Assembly: GCA_030634605.1 (NCBI GenBank)
Contig: DAOWAK010000117.1
Span: 1-5,404, forward strand
Reading direction: 5' to 3'
Origin: Sedimentisphaerales bacterium
GTDB taxonomy: Bacteria; Planctomycetota; Phycisphaerae; Sedimentisphaerales; SM23-30
DNA length: 5,404 nucleotides
The translations under genes and the position numbers were made by a program. The notes below the pieces were generated by a model. The model ran no database searches, was not told the DNA's origin, and saw nothing but the letters and a program-made list of their open reading frames with translations. Shown here one piece after another: positions 1-4,179 of the stretch; within the stretch, counting starts at the first letter, position 1, and each line of letters starts with the position of its first letter.

Positions 1-393
1 ATTGAAGACCTTACCCGGCCGGGAATTAAAATTGCTTTTAGCGATCCAAGATACTCTACCTGCGGCGAAATGGTTGCCGCCCTGATCGAGAAAAAGGGCA
101 TCAAAGATGGTGTCATGGAAAACGTGGAAAACCGTCTCACCAAAGGTCACAGCCGACTCGGAACTTTTTTAAAAACCCAGGTCGTTGACGCCGCGATCAT
201 GTGGAACGGTGTCGCGCATACCTTCAGGGAATCGGTCGATATTGTCCCCACGCCTTACGAATACGAAAACGAAATCAAAGTGCACATCATCGGTCTGAAC
301 TATTCAGCCCAGCCGGACCTGGTGAAGCAATTTGTGGAAATGGCCCAGACCCGAGGTCCCCAAATCTACGCGGATTTCGGCTACGTAAAATAG
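1..393 (+). CDS. ModA-like ABC transporter substrate-binding protein, C-terminal part (5' end outside window)
   Basis: The frame is open from base 1 to a TAG at 391-393 and gives 130 residues, so the N-terminal half, including any signal peptide, is missing. The opening block (DLTRPGIKIAFSDPR) resembles the segment of ModA/WtpA-type type II periplasmic binding proteins that reads DL..PG.kIa..DP. The stretch AAIMWNGVAHTF and the later IVPTPYEYENEI fit the second lobe of such a protein. Family members capture an oxyanion, usually molybdate or tungstate, outside the inner membrane and hand it to an ABC permease. The ligand cannot be told from this fragment, and the SDPRYSTCGE loop is not a typical molybdate signature. 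No permease or ATPase gene follows on this strand, so any partner genes would lie upstream. The gene converges on cysK. It could also be the binding domain of a larger protein. The class is fairly certain, the substrate is not. Confidence 0.75.
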   Translation: MEDLTRPGIKIAFSDPRYSTCGEMVAALIEKKGIKDGVMENVENRLTKGHSRLGTFLKTQVVDAAIMWNGVAHTFRESVDIVPTPYEYENEIKVHIIGLNYSAQPDLVKQFVEMAQTRGPQIYADFGYVK

Positions 394-440
394 CGCCGCG
401 AAAACGGCTGCATTATTCGATACCGCATATCTATTATGAG

Positions 441-512
441 GCCAAAAACGAGGCGCCAAATTCGCCAAAAAAGCGTGCCAAAAGCGCGAAAAGATCAAAT
501 TTAGTGCGAAAA
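441..512. repeat. Six-fold GC(C/G)AAA(A) box cluster
   Basis: The word GCCAAA or GCGAAAA occurs with starts at 441, 455, 464, 477, 486 and 506, so the spacings are 14, 9, 13, 9 and 20 nt. The first four are GCC boxes and the last two are GCG boxes. The short A-tracts recur at roughly helical spacing, which can give intrinsically bent DNA. The cluster could be a degenerate member of a dispersed repeat family or simply a biased intergenic sequence. No function is assigned. Confidence 0.4.
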
Positions 513-521
513 GTAGTGCAG

Positions 522-580
522 AAGTTGGGTGGTTTTTCATAGGAATTGATGAGAGTTGGGGCAAAGTTGGGTGTTTTTTC
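522..580. repeat. Imperfect 17-nt direct repeat pair (AAGTTGGGTGnTTTTTC)
   Basis: The two copies are at 522-538 and 564-580 and differ at one base, G or T at position 11, with starts 42 nt apart. A shorter relative (AGAGTTGGGG) lies between them at about 551-560. Each copy ends in a T-run, so on the plus strand they might weakly aid termination, but no stem precedes them. Confidence 0.45.
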
Positions 581-669
581 GAGTTTTTTGCAATTTTTGA
601 AAAAGGGCAGTCGCAGAAATGGTTCGGGGGCTTAAAAAAAGCATCAATGAATACCAGTAACAATTGCGT

Positions 670-1617
670 TTAACCGATCCCTTCGAACAGCACCGAACTC
701 AAGTAACGTTCGGCAAAACTCGGCATTATCGCTACGATTGTCTTGCCCGCATTTTCCGCTCGAGCCGCCACAACAGCAGCTGCCTGGAGTGCCGCCCCGG
801 ACGAAATTCCCACAAATAATCCTTCTTCGACGGCTGCTCGCCGAGCCATTTTGATCGCGTCTTTTTCGTCCACCGTCAGAACCTCGTCAATCACCTCAAG
901 ATTCAACACATCCGGAATAAATCCGGCTCCGATCCCCTGGATTTTGTGCGGGCCGGGCTTTAAATCCTGACCGCTGAGTTTCTGGGTCAACACCGGAGAC
1001 TGCAAAGGCTCCACAGCGATAATCTGCACGTCCGGTTTACGCTCCTTAAGCACCTCGCCCACTCCGGTAATCGTTCCGCCGGTTCCGACCCCGGCGATAA
1101 AAATGTCCACCGCCCCCTCGGTGTCGTCCCAAATCTCCGGTGCCGTCGTCTGACGATGCACCTGCGGATTGGCTGGGTTATTAAATTGCTGGGGCATAAA
1201 ACTGCCCGCTATTGTCCCGACCATCTCTTCCGCCTTACGAATTGCTCCGGGCATTCCTTCTGTTGCCGGGGTCAGTTCCAGTTTGGCACCCAGACCCAGC
1301 AAAATTTTTCGTCGTTCCAGGCTCATTGATTCCGGCATCGTCAAAATGCATTTATAACCCCGCTGAGCGCACACAAACGCCAGGGCGATACCCGTGTTGC
1401 CGCTGGTCGGCTCGATAATCGTCGTCTCCGGCCCAATCTTGCCTTCGCGTTCGGCAGCTTCGATCATTGATTTGCCGATCCGGTCTTTCACCGAGGCCAG
1501 CGGATTAAAACTCTCCATCTTCGCCAGCACCGTCGCTTTACCGCCGGCCAACTTACCTATTTTAACCAGCGGCCCCCCCCCAACGGTCTGTACGATATCA
1601 TCAAATATCCGGCTCAT
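670..1617 (-). CDS. cysK: Cysteine synthase (O-acetylserine sulfhydrylase), CysK type
   Basis: This cytoplasmic PLP enzyme of fold type II makes cysteine and acetate from O-acetylserine and sulfide. The 315 residues match the usual family length. Visible landmarks are the PLP lysine Lys44 in NPLASVKDR, the substrate loop TSGNTG at 71-76, the phosphate-binding glycine loop GTGGT at 178-182, GIGAGFIP at 228-235, and the SSGAA motif at 272-276 that holds the cofactor nitrogen. The C-terminal motif reads PSFAERYLS where many homologues have PDTGERYLS. The ATG at 1617 is preceded by AGGAG with a 9-nt spacer. It is the second gene of an operon, 18 nt after cysE. An oddity is that codons 13-15 are GGG GGG GGG, a G9 run, and Gly-Gly replaces the usual Asn-Thr of the TIGNTPLV motif. 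A cystathionine beta-synthase or CysM-like role is less likely given overall similarity and the cysE neighbour. Confidence 0.96.
   Translation of the reverse strand: MSRIFDDIVQTVGGGPLVKIGKLAGGKATVLAKMESFNPLASVKDRIGKSMIEAAEREGKIGPETTIIEPTSGNTGIALAFVCAQRGYKCILTMPESMSLERRKILLGLGAKLELTPATEGMPGAIRKAEEMVGTIAGSFMPQQFNNPANPQVHRQTTAPEIWDDTEGAVDIFIAGVGTGGTITGVGEVLKERKPDVQIIAVEPLQSPVLTQKLSGQDLKPGPHKIQGIGAGFIPDVLNLEVIDEVLTVDEKDAIKMARRAAVEEGLFVGISSGAALQAAAVVAARAENAGKTIVAIMPSFAERYLSSVLFEGIG
1573..1581 (-). repeat. G9 homopolymer inside the 5' end of cysK
   Basis: Nine consecutive C on the plus strand read as G9 in cysK and encode Gly13-Gly15. Gain or loss of one base would shift the frame after about 12-15 codons and abolish the enzyme. 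Tracts of this kind near a start codon are typical of contingency loci, but they are also common sites of sequencing error. Confidence 0.8.
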
Positions 1618-1635
1618 CGATCCAGTCTCCTGTCT

Positions 1636-2598
1636 TTACTGCTTTTTTTTACGGCCTGTTTTTTTTCTGCGTAGTTTCACGTTAAGGGTCGGATCATCCA
1701 GAGAAACATATGTATATGGCTCGACGCTCATGTTCAAAAATACGTTACCGCCGACGGTTGAGTCATTGCCGATCACCGTTTCGCCGCCCAAAATCGTTGC
1801 GTTGGCATAAATGGTGACATTGTCCTCAAGCGTCGGATGCCGTTTCAATCCCTTAATTATCCTGCCCCGCTCGTCTTTAGTAAAGCTGTGCGCGCCCAGG
1901 GTAACACCCTGATAAATCTTCACATTATTGCCGATTATAGTTGTTTCGCCGATGACCACTCCGGTGGCGTGATCGATAAAGAACCGCTTACCAATACTCG
2001 CCCCGGGATGGATATCTGTTCCCGTCAGGCTGTGGGCATGTTCGGTCATGATCCTCGGCATCATTGGCACACCCAGTTCCAGCAGCTCATGCGCAATCCG
2101 GTACACCGTTATCGCATAATAACCTGGATAGCAGTAGATAATCTCTGCAAAGCTCTTGGCCGCCGGATCACCGTCGCAGGCCGCCTCAACGTCCAGCTTC
2201 AATGCCTTACGCAGCTGAGGCACCCGAGCCAAAAATTCCAACGCAATCTGTCGGGCCTGATTACGGCAGGCATGATGTTCCGAGTCGCTGCTGTAGCATA
2301 GGCAGTGGAATATCTGCTCAGATAACGCCCGGACCAAATGGTCTGCCAGATTGCCCACATGAAACTGTATGTTGTGCTGGCCCAATACCTTATGGCCGAA
2401 ATAGCCTGGAAACAGCAACTGCCGCAACTCATCCATAATTTCCACAATCTTACCTCGCGACGGCAAAAAAGTTTCCCCGATCCGATGGGTTATTTGATCC
2501 CGATGGTAGCTGGCCACGATATTTCGCACCAGTTTCGGCAAATCATCTTCTTTTGGTAAATTTCCTTCATGCTTCTTTTCAGACTTACGATCTGCCAT
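1636..2598 (-). CDS. cysE: Serine O-acetyltransferase, long form
   Basis: This enzyme acetylates serine with acetyl-CoA to O-acetylserine, the first committed step of cysteine synthesis, in the cytoplasm. The 320 residues form a mostly helical N-terminal domain (about 20-190) and a left-handed beta-helix of hexapeptide repeats (about 195-290). The family's catalytic residues are visible: Asp195 in DIHPGASIG, His210 in DHATGVVIGE and His254 in KRHP. It is longer than the E. coli enzyme (about 273 residues), as in the extended type of several phyla. The ATG at 2598 follows AGGAG with a 6-nt spacer. It is the promoter-proximal gene of the cysE-cysK operon. The C-terminus is odd: a basic tail, RRKKTGRKKKQ, replaces the tail ending in isoleucine that binds CysK in the classical cysteine synthase complex. 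Two A8 runs encode its lysines. See the slippery-site entry at 1643-1650. Confidence 0.95.
   Translation of the reverse strand: MADRKSEKKHEGNLPKEDDLPKLVRNIVASYHRDQITHRIGETFLPSRGKIVEIMDELRQLLFPGYFGHKVLGQHNIQFHVGNLADHLVRALSEQIFHCLCYSSDSEHHACRNQARQIALEFLARVPQLRKALKLDVEAACDGDPAAKSFAEIIYCYPGYYAITVYRIAHELLELGVPMMPRIMTEHAHSLTGTDIHPGASIGKRFFIDHATGVVIGETTIIGNNVKIYQGVTLGAHSFTKDERGRIIKGLKRHPTLEDNVTIYANATILGGETVIGNDSTVGGNVFLNMSVEPYTYVSLDDPTLNVKLRRKKTGRKKKQ
1643..1650 (-). other. Candidate -1 slippery site (A AAA AAG) at the 3' end of cysE
   Basis: The last codons of cysE are CGT AAA AAA AAG CAG TAA. The phase gives the heptamer A AAA AAG, the same slippery word as in E. coli dnaX, one sense codon before the stop. 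After a -1 shift the ribosome would read 13 more codons, AVKTGDWIDEPDI, and stop at the TGA at 1601-1603, inside cysK. That tail ends in isoleucine after acidic residues, as known CysK-binding CysE tails do. I see no upstream Shine-Dalgarno enhancer and only a weak CAGT/ACTG stem downstream, so frameshifting is unproven. Transcript slippage to A9 would give the same product. Confidence 0.3.
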
Positions 2599-2624
2599 AT
2601 CCGGCTCCTAATCAAAGAACTGTT

Positions 2625-2660
2625 CCAGAATTATCCTGGTTCTATCTTGAAGCAAATCAA
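2625..2660 (-). promoter_or_regulatory. Possible cysE-cysK promoter with an overlapping palindrome
   Basis: On the minus strand a TTGATT (2655-2660) lies 19 bp before GATAAT (2630-2635), a fair -10 but with a long spacer. The -10 sits inside a near-perfect 15-nt palindrome at 2625-2639, minus-strand CCAGGATAATTCTGG with one G/T mispair. That arrangement would suit a repressor site. The transcript would start roughly 25 nt before the cysE ATG. I do not recognise the motif as belonging to CysB, CymR or IscR. Confidence 0.25.
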
Positions 2661-2701
2661 AATAATTGCAACTTTTTTTCCCCTCACACTCGACGATAAA
2701 T

Positions 2702-2723
2702 CTACCCCATAGAGAGCTCTCCT
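2702..2723 (-). promoter_or_regulatory. Minimal leader ORF (ATG GGG TAG) with a strong Shine-Dalgarno, upstream of cysE
   Basis: On the minus strand AGGAG at 2719-2723 is followed after 8 nt by ATG GGG TAG (2702-2710), a two-codon frame with ideal ribosome spacing. A perfect 10-bp palindrome, GAGAGCTCTC at 2712-2721, overlaps the Shine-Dalgarno and could hide it in RNA. The ORF ends about 100 nt before cysE. It matters only if transcription starts upstream of 2723, which is not established. Confidence 0.2.
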
Positions 2724-2793
2724 ACTGAAAAGCTACAGTTTTGAATTTCGAATCTTTGATAATATGAATTGGTTTTGATTGCCGGAAACTTGT

Positions 2794-2816
2794 CCCGCAG
2801 AAAATATTTCTGCGGG
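2794..2816 (-). terminator. 10-bp perfect stem-loop downstream of the methyltransferase gene
   Basis: CCCGCAGAAA and TTTCTGCGGG form a perfect 10-bp stem with a 3-nt loop, 55 nt beyond the methyltransferase stop codon. The position fits a transcript end and isolates that gene from cysE. On the minus strand the stem is followed by ACAAGTTTCC, not a U-run. On the plus strand ATTTGCGG and later a TTTTT follow. It may therefore be a weak intrinsic terminator, a stabilising 3' hairpin, or a site for a dimeric protein. Confidence 0.45.
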
Positions 2817-2871
2817 ATTTGCGGTTGCATTTTTGCCTGCAGCTCGACTGCCCTAAGCTATATCAGGCCAA

Positions 2872-3711
2872 TCACTGATCCATGGCCACTTTGCCCACTT
2901 CCGGACGGATCACCCAAAAATCCTGATCAAACGCCTGGTTCAGCGGGCTGGTAACGTGCTTCAGTACCAAAAAATCTTTAAGTAGCTTGTCCCGGACAAA
3001 ACTTGTCGGATGAAACGCCACAAAAGTCCTGCTGCCTTCCAGTACCCCGCTACGCACTACCAGTTGCCCTGCGTCAAAGCGCTCCTGTTCGTTTGGCAGC
3101 AATATCTTACGAAAACTATCTCCGTGCGTAGTCAGCACCAGCAATCCATCCGGACGAATCACCCGGCGTAACTCGTCAATCCACAAATGATGCAACCGCT
3201 CCGAAAGGTGCGTAAAAACCGAAATGTTATAGATAAAATCCATCGACTGATCTTCAAACGGCAACGGCGGTTCCGAACTATTCGTAAAGAAACGGATATC
3301 AGAAAGAGCGGATTTGTTCCACGCTATGGTTTCTTTGTTGTAGTCGGTCCCATAAAGATTTAATTGTCGTGTCCCAGCCAGTTCATGAAAACGCCTTATC
3401 ACACGTGCCGGACCGCAACCCCATTCACAAACGTCCAGCTTCCTGCTATTATCACCAGTGTAATGTTGATCAATTATTCCCATCAAGTATTGGGCTGCTT
3501 CCAGACCGCTCGAATAGTAGTGATCCCAATTTGTGGTACTATAGGCGTCATAGGCCAAATGCTTTGGAGGAACCGGAAAATCCGGATGCTCTCTGACAAA
3601 CCGCCGATTCGCAGCCCGAGATCTAAATGAATCCATATACTGGTTGACCCGCTCAGCCAATGGCAACAATCCTGTCGAACGCAATGTATTAACCAACCGC
3701 TGTTTCAGCAT
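2872..3711 (-). CDS. Class I SAM-dependent methyltransferase, substrate unknown
   Basis: The 279-residue product carries a Rossmann-type methyltransferase core. The SAM-binding motif I is LDVCEWGCGPARV, with E96-W97-G98-C99-G100 in place of the commoner DxGCG. The acidic residue after strand 2 is Asp123 in LYGTDYN. The VFTHLSE helix (165-171) and the IRPDG turn before LLVLTTHG (about 185-196) complete the Methyltransf_11/12/25-like pattern. The N-terminal 60 residues are basic and helical, without a signal peptide, so the protein is probably cytoplasmic. I chose ATG at 3711 because GTGAG lies 7 nt before it; the GTG at 3723 directly follows a stop codon and has no ribosome site, but would add only four residues. 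It stands alone, divergent from the Ig/TPR gene and isolated from cysE by a stem-loop. Similar enzymes often sit in glycan or secondary-metabolite clusters, which this window does not show. Confidence 0.88.
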   Translation of the reverse strand: MLKQRLVNTLRSTGLLPLAERVNQYMDSFRSRAANRRFVREHPDFPVPPKHLAYDAYSTTNWDHYYSSGLEAAQYLMGIIDQHYTGDNSRKLDVCEWGCGPARVIRRFHELAGTRQLNLYGTDYNKETIAWNKSALSDIRFFTNSSEPPLPFEDQSMDFIYNISVFTHLSERLHHLWIDELRRVIRPDGLLVLTTHGDSFRKILLPNEQERFDAGQLVVRSGVLEGSRTFVAFHPTSFVRDKLLKDFLVLKHVTSPLNQAFDQDFWVIRPEVGKVAMDQ

Positions 3712-3762
3712 TATCCGGCTCACTTATAAAAGAATTGGATTTCATCACTAATCTACTGTTTA

Positions 3763-3790
3763 CTTATATCGATAAAAAAGACAGCTTCAG
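3763..3790 (-). promoter_or_regulatory. Possible promoter of the methyltransferase gene
   Basis: On the minus strand TATAAG (3763-3768), five of six bases of the -10 consensus, lies 16 bp after CTGAAG (3785-3790), three of six bases of the -35. The predicted start would give a leader of about 45 nt before the ATG at 3711. The surrounding DNA is AT-rich, so chance matches are likely. Confidence 0.25.
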
Positions 3791-4039
3791 TTAAATCATT
3801 TCGGAGATTCAAGCCACAAGTGCAAAAAGTAGCAAAAATGGGGAGCATCTGCTGTATAGGTTAGCCAGGTTTTTTTCCCTAAAAAGAGCTTCGGAACGTA
3901 AAGTCCGTCAAAACAAGAACATACAGCGTGTTTGTTGGTAAATCCGACCTGTTCAATAGTAAATAATTCAAGAATAATGAAACTGGGTCCGATAAACGCT
4001 AAGAGGCTTTATGAAGTTTGTGTGCAGCAGCCTCGTAAT

Positions 4040-4068
4040 ACGCTGTTGGGTAATCCAAAAAACAGCGT
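4040..4068 (+). other. Stem-loop with 8-bp perfect arms
   Basis: ACGCTGTT at 4040-4047 and AACAGCGT at 4061-4068 are perfect reverse complements around a 13-nt loop. Plus-strand TTTC follows, a poor T-tract. It could be a weak terminator, a protein-binding inverted repeat, or an RNA element 108 nt upstream of the next gene. It lies inside the unsupported 52-codon frame. Confidence 0.35.
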
Positions 4069-4163
4069 TTCTAGATTACATAACGGTTCAGGGCAAAGCG
4101 AAGGCATTAATGGTCGGTGGGTGCAAATTGAATAATATTCAGTGGGGATTTGTCGATCGAATC

Positions 4164-4179
4164 GGGAGTTGATGATTTG
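4164..4179 (+). promoter_or_regulatory. Shine-Dalgarno and TTG start of the Ig/TPR gene
   Basis: GGGAG at 4164-4168 is followed by an 8-nt spacer and TTG at 4177-4179. No in-frame ATG or GTG lies between the upstream stop (4129-4131) and the signal peptide. The first in-frame ATG (4255) would delete the signal peptide. The TTG is therefore the best start. It is part of a small potential hairpin, TGACT-ggca-AGTCA at 4178-4191, and a start-stop frame ATGATTTGA (4172-4180) overlaps it. Confidence 0.6.

Larger units (their letters stand above)
394..669. other. Convergent intergenic region rich in A- and T-tracts, no supported gene
   Basis: This gap separates the 3' ends of the substrate-binding gene (plus) and cysK (minus). 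Both genes should end transcription here, but I find no strong GC stem followed by a T-run on either strand. The best stem after the plus gene, GCCG-cgaaaa-CGGC at about 396-409, has only 4 bp and no T-tract. What the region holds is a run of GC(C/G)AAA(A) boxes at 441-512, an imperfect 17-nt direct repeat at 522-538 and 564-580, and T-tracts at 574-579, 584-589 and 594-598. Open frames on both strands here are low complexity and start from poor codons. Confidence 0.6.
3724..4176. other. Divergent intergenic region without a supported gene
   Basis: This 453-bp stretch separates the start of the methyltransferase gene (minus) from the start of the Ig/TPR gene (plus). The first third is AT-rich and holds the candidate minus-strand promoter and a GCAAAAA doublet at 3822-3838. 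The middle holds a T-run at 3870-3876. A small plus-strand frame (ATG 3977 to TAA 4135, 52 codons) has only weak ribosome-site similarity and no recognisable product. An 8-bp inverted repeat lies at 4040-4068. The length is large for two simple promoters, so a non-coding RNA or a decayed gene is possible, but I cannot support either. Confidence 0.5.

Noticed and set aside
304..663. Minus-strand open frame of 119 codons overlapping the substrate-binding gene end
   Set aside because: It starts from TTG, overlaps the end of a convincing gene on the opposite strand, and its Phe/Leu/Ala/Asn-rich product looks like translated AT-rich spacer.
1837..2301. Plus-strand 154-codon frame inside cysE
   Set aside because: It is antisense to a gene whose catalytic residues are all present, and has no domain of its own.
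4024..4045. Resemblance of GCAGCAGCCTCGTAATACG to the 16S rRNA 515 region
   Set aside because: Only a short imperfect match to that conserved loop, and no flanking rRNA helices or sequence. Chance similarity.
4081..4107. Possible cyclic-di-GMP riboswitch suggested by CAGGGCAAAGC
   Set aside because: Only the short CAGGGCAAA word matches. The conserved downstream segments of the GEMM motif are absent.
3977..4135. Small plus-strand frame of 52 codons (67 if begun at TTG 3932)
   Set aside because: There is no clear ribosome site and no recognisable motif, and the frame contains an inverted repeat. It stops just before the exported protein gene. Kept only as part of the intergenic description.
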